Assembly (NCBI RefSeq): GCF_900187425.1
Contig: NZ_FYDJ01000011.1
Span: 1 to 64,000, forward strand
Length of the DNA: 64,000 nt
Reading direction: 5' to 3'
Source: Pseudomonas sp. Irchel s3h14
GTDB taxonomy: Bacteria > Pseudomonadota > Gammaproteobacteria > Pseudomonadales > Pseudomonadaceae
In this document: positions 45,223 to 52,914 of the stretch, one piece after another
Layout: every line of letters begins with the position of its first letter
Position numbering within the stretch: position 1 is the first letter of the stretch
The notes under the pieces: model-generated
Told to the model about the DNA's origin: nothing
What the model saw: the letters and a program-made list of their open reading frames with translations, nothing else
Database searches by the model: none
Program-made: the position numbers and the translations under genes

Positions 45223-45794
45223 CCTTGCGCCTGGACCTGTTGCGCCATGGCGAAACCGAGCTCGGTGGTGGCTTGCGCGGCAGCCTCGACGATGCGCTGA
45301 CCGACAAGGGCTGGGCGCAGATGCGCGCAGCGGTGGTCGAGCGGGGGCCTTGGGATCGTTTGGTCAGCTCGCCGTTGCAACGTTGTGCGCGGTTCGCCGA
45401 AGAACTCGGCACACAGCTGGGTTTGCCGGTGCAGTTGGATAAAGACCTGCAAGAGCTGCACTTTGGCACTTGGGAAGGGCAGAGCGCCGCCGCGCTGATG
45501 GACACCGATGCCGAGGCGTTGGGGTTGTTCTGGGCCGACCCCTATTCATTTACGCCGCCGCAGGGTGAGCCGGTGGTGGATTTTTCGACGCGAGTGTTGG
45601 CGGCTGTTGAACGCTTGCATGTCGCCTACGCCGGCGAGCGGGTGTTGTTGATCAGCCACGGCGGGGTCATGCGCTTGTTGCTGGCTCAGGCGCGGGGATT
45701 GCCTCGTGAGCAGTTGCTCAACGTTGAAGTCGGGCATGGCGCGTTGTTTTCGCTGACGGTCGAATCCGGCGTGTTGTTAAAGGAAGCGCTCTGA
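45219..45794 (+). CDS. cobC: Alpha-ribazole phosphatase
   Basis: Histidine phosphatase superfamily member of 191 residues that removes the phosphate from alpha-ribazole phosphate or AdoCbl phosphate. The phosphorylated histidine is H10 in LLRHGETE, and the second histidine is in LISHGGVMR. Membership of a B12 operon separates it from phosphoglycerate mutases. Coupled to cobT by ATGA. Confidence 0.92.
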   Translation: MTLRLDLLRHGETELGGGLRGSLDDALTDKGWAQMRAAVVERGPWDRLVSSPLQRCARFAEELGTQLGLPVQLDKDLQELHFGTWEGQSAAALMDTDAEALGLFWADPYSFTPPQGEPVVDFSTRVLAAVERLHVAYAGERVLLISHGGVMRLLLAQARGLPREQLLNVEVGHGALFSLTVESGVLLKEAL

Positions 45795-45796
45795 CC

Positions 45797-46531
45797 ATGT
45801 TGCCATTCTGGATCGCCCTGCAATTTTTGAGCAGTTTGCCGATTCGTTTGCCGGGCATGCCGGCGCCACAGGAATTGGGGCGGTCGCTGCTGTTTTATCC
45901 GCTGGTCGGCCTGCTGTTCGGCGGGATTTTGTGGGCGTTCAATTGGCTGTTACTCGGCACCCCGTTGTTGCTTCATGCAGCACTGTTGCTGACGGTTTGG
46001 GTATTGCTCAGCGGCGCGTTGCACCTGGACGGCCTGGCCGACAGCGCCGATGCGTGGCTCGGCGGGTTCGGCGATCGCGAGCGCACGTTGACGATCATGA
46101 AGGACCCGCGCAGCGGGCCGATTGCGGTCGTGACACTGGTGCTGGTGTTGCTGCTCAAATTCGCCGCGTTGCTGGCATTGATCGAGCAGCAACACGCCGT
46201 TGTCCTGATCATTGTCCCGTTGATCGGGCGCAGCGCGATGCTGGGCTTGTTCCTGACCACGCCTTATGTGCGTGCCGGTGGCTTGGGGCAAGCGCTGGCC
46301 GATCATCTGCCGCGTTTGGCGGGCAAACAGGTGTTGGCGGTGAGTGCGTTGGCGTGTGTTTTGATTGCCGGTCTCAGCGGCGTGCTGGCAGTTGTGCTGG
46401 CGGCGCTGGTGTTTGTCTGGCTGCGGCAAGTGATGCTGCGCCGATTGGGCGGCACGACAGGCGATACGGCGGGGGCGTTGCTGGAATTGATGGAGATGTC
46501 GCTGCTGGTGGGAGTTGCCCTGGTCCCGTAG
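45797..46531 (+). CDS. cobS: Adenosylcobinamide-GDP ribazoletransferase (cobalamin synthase)
   Basis: Inner-membrane enzyme (CobS/CobV) joining AdoCbi-GDP to alpha-ribazole, the last assembly step. The 244-residue protein has about six helices and the metal-binding GALHLDGLADSADAW motif. It begins two bases after cobC. Its TAG stop codon (46529-46531) lies inside a REP arm, so the C-terminus may have been trimmed or fixed by the insertion. Confidence 0.95.
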   Translation: MLPFWIALQFLSSLPIRLPGMPAPQELGRSLLFYPLVGLLFGGILWAFNWLLLGTPLLLHAALLLTVWVLLSGALHLDGLADSADAWLGGFGDRERTLTIMKDPRSGPIAVVTLVLVLLLKFAALLALIEQQHAVVLIIVPLIGRSAMLGLFLTTPYVRAGGLGQALADHLPRLAGKQVLAVSALACVLIAGLSGVLAVVLAALVFVWLRQVMLRRLGGTTGDTAGALLELMEMSLLVGVALVP

Positions 46532-46616
46532 GAGCAAAGCTTGCTCGCGATGGCCGCGCTGCTGTCCTTTCAGGGAAACCGCGTTAACGTTCATCGCGGG
46601 CAAGCCTTGCTCCTAC
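46528..46616. repeat. REPIN at the end of the cob operon
   Basis: A left REP arm (46528-46552) and an inverted right arm (46592-46616) of the GTAGGAGCAAGGCTTGC type are separated by 39 bases. The left arm carries the cobS stop codon. In RNA the hairpin would sit at the 3' end of the operon. Confidence 0.85.
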
Positions 46617-46652
46617 AGGTAATATGTTCCAAAAATTTGCATTCATTTAACC

Positions 46653-46668
46653 GCGGGTATATACACGC
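46653..46668. promoter_or_regulatory. MarR operator upstream of marR
   Basis: GCGGGTATATACACGC is a 16-base near-palindrome (one mismatch) matching the perfect palindrome before the exporter gene. It contains the TATATA likely to be the marR -10 box, with TTGCAT 15 bases upstream. Binding here would block its own promoter. Confidence 0.7.
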
Positions 46669-46671
46669 ACC

Positions 46672-47076
46672 ATGCTCGACTCCCAATGTTTATGCATCAA
46701 CCTGCGTCGCGCCGCCCGTGGCGTCAGCAGGCATTACGACGGCGCTCTCGACGGCTTCGGGATCAACGTCGCCCAGTATTCTCTGCTGTGTAATCTGCAG
46801 CGTCTGGATAAACCGAGTATTTCCACGTTGGCCGAGGCCATGGGGCTGGATCGCAGCACCTTGGGGCGCAATCTGCGCGTGCTAGAAGGCGAAGGCCTGC
46901 TGATGCTGGTCGAGGGCGAAGATATGCGCAATCGCATCGTCATGCTCACCGAGGCCGGTGTTGAACGCCTGAAAGCGGCCTTGCCCGCCTGGGAAGCGGC
47001 GCAACAGCGGTTGATTGACCGCTTGGGTGCCGAGAAACGCGAAACCTTGCTGCGACTGCTGGACGAACTGGCGTGA
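46672..47076 (+). CDS. MarR family transcriptional regulator
   Basis: A 134-residue winged-helix repressor. The recognition helix region is LAEAMGLDRSTLGRNLRVLE, followed by the wing VEGEDMRNRIVMLTEAG. The C-terminal helix serves dimerisation. The ATG lies only about nine bases past the presumed -10 box and has no ribosome site, so the mRNA may be leaderless. It probably represses itself and the MFS gene 52 bases downstream through a shared palindrome. Confidence 0.9.
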   Translation: MLDSQCLCINLRRAARGVSRHYDGALDGFGINVAQYSLLCNLQRLDKPSISTLAEAMGLDRSTLGRNLRVLEGEGLLMLVEGEDMRNRIVMLTEAGVERLKAALPAWEAAQQRLIDRLGAEKRETLLRLLDELA

Positions 47077-47097
47077 TGCCGGTTTTTCCGATCTTAA

Positions 47098-47113
47098 GCG
47101 GGTATATACCCGC
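47098..47113. promoter_or_regulatory. MarR operator upstream of the MFS exporter
   Basis: GCGGGTATATACCCGC is a perfect 16-base palindrome, 16 bases before the MFS start and overlapping a TATATA -10-like sequence. The near-identical site before marR makes it the likely binding site of the MarR protein. Confidence 0.75.
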
Positions 47114-47128
47114 TACCGGAGAATAAGA

Positions 47129-48337
47129 ATGACCTCGATGTGGCGTACGTGCGGTTGGGTTTTGTTGGGGAGTGCGCTGATTCTCGCGTTGTCCTTGGGC
47201 GTCCGACACGGCTTCGGGCTGTTTCTGGCGCCGATGAGTGCCGAATTCGGCTGGGGGCGTGAGACGTTTGCCTTCGCCATTGCCTTGCAGAACCTGATCT
47301 GGGGCCTGGCGCAGCCATTCACCGGCGCGCTGGCCGACCGCTTTGGCGCCGCGAAAGTGGTGCTGGTCGGCGGTGTCCTGTACGCATTGGGCCTGGTGTT
47401 CATGGGCCTGTCGGATTCGGCCGTGACCTTGTCCCTGAGTGCCGGCCTGTTGATCGGCATCGGTCTGTCGGGCACCTCGTTCTCGGTGATCCTTGGCGTG
47501 GTTGGTCGCGCAGTGCCGCCGGAGAAACGCAGCATGGGCATGGGTATTGCCAGCGCTGCCGGCTCTTTTGGTCAGTTCGCCATGTTGCCCGGTACGCTGG
47601 GGTTGATCGGCTGGCTCGGCTGGTCAGCGGCATTGCTGGTGTTGGGCCTGTTGGTGGCGCTGATTGTGCCGTTGGTGAGCATGCTCAAGGACAAGCCGCT
47701 ACCGGTGTTCGGTCATGAACAAACACTGTCCGAAGCCCTGCACGAAGCCTGTTCCCATTCGGGATTCTGGCTGTTGGCGTTCGGCTTTTTTGTCTGCGGC
47801 TTCCAGGTGGTATTCATCGGCGTGCACTTGCCGGCTTATCTGGTGGATCAGCATCTCCCGGCGAGCGTCGGTACGACGGTGCTGGCGTTGATCGGGCTGT
47901 TCAATATTTTTGGTACCTACACGGCAGGCTGGCTCGGCGGGCGGATGTCCAAGCCGCGTTTGCTCACCGGTCTGTATCTGCTGCGGGCAGTGGTGATCGG
48001 GTTGTTCTTGTGGGCGCCGGTCACGACGACCACCGCGTACCTGTTCGGCATGGCTATGGGCTTCCTGTGGCTATCGACCGTGCCCTTGACCAACGGCACC
48101 GTCGCGACCTTGTTCGGCGTGCGAAATCTGTCCATGCTCGGTGGGATTGTTTTCCTGTTTCACCAGCTCGGATCGTTCCTCGGCGGCTGGTTGGGCGGGG
48201 TGGTGTACGACCGAACCGGGAGCTATGACTTGATCTGGCAAGTGGCGATTCTCTTGAGCCTGTTGGCCGCCGCCCTGAACTGGCCGGTGCGTGAGCAGCC
48301 GGTGGCGCGCCTGCAAACACAGATGAGTGCGATATGA
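47129..48337 (+). CDS. MFS transporter (CynX/NimT- or OxlT-like)
   Basis: A 402-residue major facilitator with twelve hydrophobic helices. The loop 2-3 motif is present as GALADRFGAAKVVLVGG. It is most like the sugar-phosphate/organic-anion antiporter branch (VRHGFGLFLAPMSAEFGWGRETFAFA start), whose members move small organic acids. The ATG at 47129 has GGAGAAT upstream. Likely induced when the adjacent MarR releases its operator. It overlaps a 40-residue ORF by four bases. Confidence 0.9.
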   Translation: MTSMWRTCGWVLLGSALILALSLGVRHGFGLFLAPMSAEFGWGRETFAFAIALQNLIWGLAQPFTGALADRFGAAKVVLVGGVLYALGLVFMGLSDSAVTLSLSAGLLIGIGLSGTSFSVILGVVGRAVPPEKRSMGMGIASAAGSFGQFAMLPGTLGLIGWLGWSAALLVLGLLVALIVPLVSMLKDKPLPVFGHEQTLSEALHEACSHSGFWLLAFGFFVCGFQVVFIGVHLPAYLVDQHLPASVGTTVLALIGLFNIFGTYTAGWLGGRMSKPRLLTGLYLLRAVVIGLFLWAPVTTTTAYLFGMAMGFLWLSTVPLTNGTVATLFGVRNLSMLGGIVFLFHQLGSFLGGWLGGVVYDRTGSYDLIWQVAILLSLLAAALNWPVREQPVARLQTQMSAI

Positions 48338-48456
48338 ACAGTCTCTGGCCGCGGATCGCTGTCGTCGCTGTCTGCGCCTTGCTGCTGGCCCTGTCGTGGT
48401 GGGGCTGGCATCAGGGCGGGCTGGCGTTGATGCAACTGGGCATGGGTGCTTGCTAG
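48334..48456 (+). CDS. Small membrane protein, 40 residues
   Basis: The ATG overlaps the MFS stop codon (ATGA), as in coupled genes. The translation starts MNSLWPRIAVVAVCALLLAL and continues with a Trp-rich WWGW motif and an LMQLGMGAC end. It shows one membrane helix preceded by an Arg, with few residues on the far side. The coupling and composition argue for a real gene that falls under usual length cut-offs. It may be a small partner of the transporter; this is inference. Confidence 0.6.
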   Translation: MNSLWPRIAVVAVCALLLALSWWGWHQGGLALMQLGMGAC

Positions 48457-48511
48457 CAGGATATGAGGGCGAGTAACTTCGGTTATGACGATTTCTCAAG
48501 GATGCACCGAC

Positions 48512-49063
48512 ATGCTGATGCGTTGGCTCGCAGTTCCCGCGTTACTGGTAGCGTTTAGTGGATTGGCTCAAGCGGCAGAGTGCCCGGAGCTTTTGCAAGG
48601 CTCGTTGCCGAAGCTGCGCGCCAAGGAATCCATCGACCTGTGCCAGCGCTTCGCTGGCAAACCGCTGGTGGTGGTCAATACCGCGAGCTTCTGTGGTTTC
48701 GCCCCGCAGTTCAAAAGTCTTGAGGCGCTGAATCAGCGTTACAAGGATCAGGGGCTGGAGGTGATCGGCGTTCCGTCCAATGACTTCAAGCAAGAGTCCA
48801 AGGATGGCGAAGAGACTGCCAAGGTCTGCTACGTGAACTACGGCGTGACGTTCACCATGACTGAACCGCAGAAAGTCCGCGGTAATGACGCGACGCACTT
48901 GTTCAAGATCATCGCCAAGCAGAGCACTGCGCCGAAGTGGAACTTCTACAAGTACGTGGTCGATCGCAAGGGCAAGGTGATCGCCAATTTCTCCAGCCTG
49001 ACCACGCCTGATGATCCCGAGTTTATCGAGGCGGTGGAGAAAGCCCTGGCCTCGCAACCCTGA
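48512..49063 (+). CDS. Periplasmic glutathione peroxidase-like protein
   Basis: A 183-residue thiol peroxidase of the glutathione peroxidase family with a signal peptide (MLMRWLAVPALLVAFSGLAQAA), unlike cytosolic BtuE. The peroxidatic Cys is C61 in NTASFCGFAPQF, and the Trp-Asn pair of the tetrad is in KWNFYKYVVDRKG. The usual Gln of the SNQF motif is Asp here (VPSNDF). The ATG at 48512 has AAGGA nine bases upstream. It has a terminator and is probably transcribed alone. Confidence 0.88.
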   Translation: MLMRWLAVPALLVAFSGLAQAAECPELLQGSLPKLRAKESIDLCQRFAGKPLVVVNTASFCGFAPQFKSLEALNQRYKDQGLEVIGVPSNDFKQESKDGEETAKVCYVNYGVTFTMTEPQKVRGNDATHLFKIIAKQSTAPKWNFYKYVVDRKGKVIANFSSLTTPDDPEFIEAVEKALASQP

Positions 49064-49075
49064 TCGACGTCCATT

Positions 49076-49113
49076 AAAAAGCCCCGCCTCTGTACAAGAG
49101 AGCGGGGCTTTTT
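49076..49113. terminator. Bidirectional terminator
   Basis: A 12-base arm (49076-49087) pairs with 49102-49113, with a short inner stem. The A-rich and T-rich ends serve both the peroxidase gene and the convergent porin gene. Confidence 0.85.
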
Positions 49114-49140
49114 TTGATTCAAACGGCGAGTGAGGAACCG

Positions 49141-50403
49141 TCAGAAGCGGTAGGTCGCGCCAACACCGAAACCGTTCGCATAGTTTTCATACTCTGCGCT
49201 GTAGTTCTGACGGCCGTTGCTGTTGTTGACCTTGACCGACTCTTCGCGCAGGTACGAATACGCTACGTCGATGGTCAGGTCGTCGGTCGGGCTCCAGCCA
49301 GCGCCCAGGCTGAAAATCTTGCGATCGCCAGTCGGGATGCGTGGAGAGCGGTTTTCGTTGTTGGTCGGCGACTGGTCAACGGACAGGCCGGTACGCAGCA
49401 CCCATTGCTTGTTCACCTGATAGGACGCACCGATGGCGTGAGCCCAGGTGTCGTGCCAGTTCTGCTCTTCGGTGATGGTGCCAAAGCCGCGTGCGGCCAG
49501 GGCGGCAGGAACGCCTTCGTTCTCGACGGAGATCTCTTTCAGGCGGCTCCAGCGAGTCCAGGTGCTGCCTGCGTAGAGGGTCCACTGGTCGTTCAGCTGG
49601 TGAGTGACCGAGAAGTCCACCGACTCAGGCGTGGTGATGTCCAGCGAAGCGTCGAACTTCTGGTTCCCCAGTGGGCCGAGCAGGGCGTAGTTGACCTTGG
49701 TGTCACCTTCGAGCTTGTACTTCACTTTCGAGTGATAGGTCAGGCCGAGGCGAGTGCTTTCGAGAGCTTGAACCATGATGCCGATGTTGTAACCCAGCGC
49801 GGTGTCGTCACCCTTGATCTTGACGGTACCGTCTGCTGCGCGAGGGTTCAGCGACAGATTCGATTCCAGGGTGCCGTCAATGCGGTTGATGGTCGGACCG
49901 AAACCGATCGACACCTTGTCGTTGAAGGCGTAGCTGACGGTTGGCTGGAGAGTCACGATTGTGACTTCGCTCTTGCTGCCGAAGTATTTGCCGGCGAAGC
50001 CGTTCTCGTAGTCGGTCACCAGGCCGAATGGAGCGTAGACGCCGAAACCGACTGCCCACTGGTCATCGATTGGCTTTACGTAGTAGCCCATGGGCACGCC
50101 CATGAAAGGGACCATGTCACCTTTGTTGGTACCACTATTCGGACTGGAGCTCGCATCACTGATATCAGCGTGCGCGTCGATAAATGCAACACCACCGGTC
50201 ACTTGTTCGCGCTTGAGGCGAGACATGCCGGCAGGGTTACCAAAAACTGTGGATGCGTCGTCGGCAGCTGAAGATCGCCCGGCAAAACCTGTCCCCATCC
50301 CGCTGATGCTTTGTTCGTTGAGGGCAAAGCCACTTGCGAAGATCTGGGTGGATGCCATGGCAACGGCGAGGCTAATGGTGGTTTTGAGCATTACTTTTTT
50401 CAT
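49141..50403 (-). CDS. OmpP1/FadL family outer membrane transporter
   Basis: A 420-residue beta-barrel for uptake of long-chain fatty acids or other hydrophobic compounds. A signal peptide ends around residue 24 (FASGFALNEQ), followed by the FadL N-terminal hatch (SISGMGTGFAGRSSAADD and FGNPAGM). The sequence ends in F, as outer-membrane barrels do (GATYRF). It is monocistronic; the upstream gap (50404-50548) carries its promoter. Confidence 0.92.
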   Translation of the reverse strand: MKKVMLKTTISLAVAMASTQIFASGFALNEQSISGMGTGFAGRSSAADDASTVFGNPAGMSRLKREQVTGGVAFIDAHADISDASSSPNSGTNKGDMVPFMGVPMGYYVKPIDDQWAVGFGVYAPFGLVTDYENGFAGKYFGSKSEVTIVTLQPTVSYAFNDKVSIGFGPTINRIDGTLESNLSLNPRAADGTVKIKGDDTALGYNIGIMVQALESTRLGLTYHSKVKYKLEGDTKVNYALLGPLGNQKFDASLDITTPESVDFSVTHQLNDQWTLYAGSTWTRWSRLKEISVENEGVPAALAARGFGTITEEQNWHDTWAHAIGASYQVNKQWVLRTGLSVDQSPTNNENRSPRIPTGDRKIFSLGAGWSPTDDLTIDVAYSYLREESVKVNNSNGRQNYSAEYENYANGFGVGATYRF

Positions 50404-50548
50404 TATTAGAACTCCTGGTGATCACCGGGGCGAAAATTACCAACATTTTCGTCCCAGCGCCATAGGCTGTAATGCTTGATTTAGAGCGGTTTTGTAGGAC
50501 AATCCGACCAAAATCGCAGCAGTTGCGCGATCTTGTGGAAATAGCAGA

Positions 50549-51031
50549 TCAGCAGGCAACCTGATTCAGTGGTGATACACAGGTTTGCCAGGCGCAGGTG
50601 AAGTCTCTCAGGCGTCCTTGAGGCTGGAAGGTCTGGCGCCAGATACGGGCCATGCCCAGCAAGTCGTCTGCTTCGGGGAGGGGGGTGTTCTGTTCTTCTA
50701 CCAGCAGCCAGGCGATGGCGGTGGCGTAACGCAGGTTGACGGTCAATTCGAGGTGCGGACCACTCAGGAACGCATGTTGGCTGGCCAGGCCGCGAACCAG
50801 GCTTGCGCGATCCGGGTCAAGTGCCAGGTAGTGGTCCCAAAGTGCTTGATGGCGGGGTTCGGCGATTCGGTACAGGCCGTGTCCACGGCGGTCATGCAGG
50901 GCAGTTCCAAGGGCTGACTGGCTGGCGGCGACGCCCAGCAGCAGGGATTCGGCAGTTGCGCTATGGCACCCGAGGTAAATCAATGTCGGGCGGATCACAT
51001 AACGGCACAGTTCGCTGGCAGCGATACCCAT
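50549..51031 (-). CDS. Conserved hypothetical protein
   Basis: A 160-residue soluble protein I do not recognise. It begins MGIAASELCRYVIRPTLIYL and is predicted largely helical, with no signal peptide. Its ATG at 51031 is the first in frame. An RYATAIAWLLVEEQ segment is the most hydrophobic. The neighbouring upstream 200 bases are AT-rich and may hold its promoter. I recall similar genes in other pseudomonads but no function. Confidence 0.7.
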   Translation of the reverse strand: MGIAASELCRYVIRPTLIYLGCHSATAESLLLGVAASQSALGTALHDRRGHGLYRIAEPRHQALWDHYLALDPDRASLVRGLASQHAFLSGPHLELTVNLRYATAIAWLLVEEQNTPLPEADDLLGMARIWRQTFQPQGRLRDFTCAWQTCVSPLNQVAC

Positions 51032-51251
51032 AAAGCCCTCGAAACATGAAATGGTCGGCGATACCTGAAGGGCATTGGCAGCAGTGAATCGAATCAGGCT
51101 CGCCGGAAGCGGCTCAAGCCGCTTGAGTTGAAGTGTAGTGTCATATTCGTGCCGTAAAGGCCTGTTTTTAAAATATTTCCGGCTGCGAGTTATAACCCTT
51201 ATATCGCTTAGTGCTTAGGCGGTGGCAGCGAAAAGAGAAATATCAGGCAAT

Positions 51252-51281
51252 AAAAAGCCCCGCTTTTTTAGCGAGGCTTTT
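51252..51281 (-). terminator. Terminator of the 76-residue ORF
   Basis: On the minus strand an 11-base stem (51271-51281 with 51253-51263, one mismatch) is followed by five T residues. It lies 25 bases past the small gene's stop codon, supporting that gene. Confidence 0.75.
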
Positions 51282-51305
51282 GAGGTTTTCAGTCTTTCTG
51301 GCGTA

Positions 51306-51536
51306 TCAGGCAACCAGTGCCTGACGGGTACGCTCGATCACGGCCTGCAGCGGCTCGGCGCTGGAGTATTGATCGGGGTACAGGCGTTCGCTGTGACGAG
51401 CGATGCCGTGTTCGTTGACCAGAGTGAAGCTGAAGCAGCCTTTGCGAGCGGCCATGATCAGGCAGTTCATTGGTGCAAAAGCGTTGGTTAGGGTGCGGAT
51501 GGCATCCTGGGTGTGGATTTGAGTAGACATAGTCAT
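51306..51536 (-). CDS. Small conserved protein
   Basis: A 76-residue soluble protein without recognised domain. AGGA lies seven bases before the ATG at 51536, and a terminator follows, so it is likely an independent gene. The sequence contains CLIMAARKGCFSFTLVNEHG, suggesting a small alpha/beta fold, and ends with an amphipathic helix. I recall similar small proteins in pseudomonads (DUF1652-like size) but cannot assign it. Confidence 0.7.
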   Translation of the reverse strand: MTMSTQIHTQDAIRTLTNAFAPMNCLIMAARKGCFSFTLVNEHGIARHSERLYPDQYSSAEPLQAVIERTRQALVA

Positions 51537-52389
51537 TGGGTGTTCCTACAAGCGACACGGATAAGAACCGTGCAAAGTTAAAACGTTCCAGTGACGACGA
51601 CCACCATTGGTCGAACGAAGAACCCGACTGGAACAAAGCAGCCAGTTTGAAGCGCTGATAAATTGGCGCGCTTGGGCTGGCAGGTAGGTACTTAGGAGGG
51701 CAGGCAACACATCAAGGGCAAAGGTTCTGGGCCCGGGGTGAAGATCCTGATCAATTTGCAGGTTGGTTCGGTCAGAGTAAGTGAGCTTCGCAACACCCTT
51801 TGCTTTCGATTCAAAGGCTGTGTTGACGCAAGGTTTACCTGGAAACCATCGAGGTGGTCGATCCCGCTTTGTCGGTGGAGGCTTCCTTTGGGAAGGCTGA
51901 CCGGGGGGATTTGTTCGACCAGAATTGACTTTCAGCTTGGTACTAACGCCGCGGATACTAACGGATTGAATTGCTGAAGGGAAGTGTGTTAGCAAAAAAG
52001 TTCTGTGGAGGCTCCTCATTCAACGTCCGGATGGGCGCTCGGAATAAGTCATGACCCGCAGACTTGCCCCGTAATAGCACAAATTCCGACCATTGGTAGT
52101 CACGGCTCATCGGGCCAGGACCAGCCTGGATCATGGGTTTGCCAAGGTTTATCCCCAGGAGCAAGCGAAAAATGCGCCGAAAAAGCGCATCGATATAACT
52201 GCCTCGAAGGTACTTGTGCACATAAGTCGCGGAGGGTGTCACGCCGCTGTCATCTCCCCTTCAAACGCAGTGGGTGCCTGTAACCAAAATTTAAGTCAAT
52301 GAAAAACATCGCTTTTTTTTACTGGTGAAAAAATCGTCAGTTTGACTGCGAGCCCCATTCCATACGGCTTTGCGAGAGTTCAAGGGCGG
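51537..52389. other. Unassigned stretch with no convincing gene
   Basis: About 850 bases without a supported gene. Two overlapping minus-strand frames exist (51546-52019, 157 codons; 51958-52242, 94 codons) in different frames. Both have low-complexity basic and proline-rich content and no good ribosome site. Base composition is lower in GC than the surroundings and codon structure is not that of neighbouring genes. It could be a degraded gene, a multi-copy non-coding sequence or an RNA gene; I cannot tell which. Confidence 0.4.
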
Positions 52390-52424
52390 TTGTCCACTGA
52401 GTTATCCACAGCTTCTGTGGATTG
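52390..52424. promoter_or_regulatory. DnaA-box-like cluster / inverted repeat
   Basis: A perfect DnaA box TTATCCACA (52402-52410) lies between TTGTCCACT (52390-52398) and the inverted TGTGGATTG (52416-52424). The inner part is also a perfect 8-bp inverted repeat (52404-52411 with 52415-52422). It precedes the Sel1-like gene by about 105 bases. There is no replication gene context, so this may be a DnaA regulatory site or just a hairpin. Confidence 0.4.
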
Positions 52425-52529
52425 TCCCGAGCGCTTGCTCTAGGACGGGCGTGCCGGGTTTTTTTAGGCTTTACCTGTAAGAAAAAAAGAGTAGAGTGGC
52501 GCGCCTTCCGATCTGCCCCACAGTGCTTT

Positions 52530-52853
52530 ATGAAGTTTCGCTCAGTACCAGTCTCTGCAACCTCCACACCTCTCAGCATTACCCCGCCCAAACGCTTTTC
52601 GATGCGTGTGGCCGAGTGGCTGCTGGACAGCCCGCGTCTGGGCGAAAACTCCAACGTCAAACACTTCGCCGGACGTTTGCTCAAGCAGCCAGCCCGTGAA
52701 GGGATCGTGGCCGCGCAAAGTCGTCTCGGTCAGCTGATGTGCCGTGAATGCGGGAATGCCCGGGATCTCCGTATCGGCCAGGACCTTTTGCGTTCGGCCG
52801 CGCGGGCAGGGGATCGGCGCGCCCAGCAGGAACTGGGTCTGATCGAAGACTGA
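52530..52853 (+). CDS. Small Sel1-repeat-like protein
   Basis: A 107-residue protein whose C-terminal half (LGQLMCRECGNARDLRIGQD onward, ending AGDRRAQQELGLIED) resembles one to two Sel1/TPR-like repeats. Such repeats mediate protein contacts. I choose the ATG at 52530 (MKFRSVPVSATS) over longer frames. No signal peptide. It ends 62 bases before rmuC; the two may be cotranscribed. Confidence 0.72.
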   Translation: MKFRSVPVSATSTPLSITPPKRFSMRVAEWLLDSPRLGENSNVKHFAGRLLKQPAREGIVAAQSRLGQLMCRECGNARDLRIGQDLLRSAARAGDRRAQQELGLIED

Positions 52854-52914
52854 GCTGTCCAAGACCTGACGCCTTGGTTAACCTTCAAGCTTTATTTCAT
52901 TGGCAGGAGTGGCT

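Noticed and set aside
51546..52019. 157-codon minus-strand frame as a gene
   Set aside because: Overlaps a second frame, has no ribosome site, unusual composition and no recognised domain; kept only as part of an unassigned stretch.
52390..52424. Replication origin
   Set aside because: Only one perfect DnaA box. dnaA, dnaN and gidA are absent, and there is no AT-rich unwinding region.
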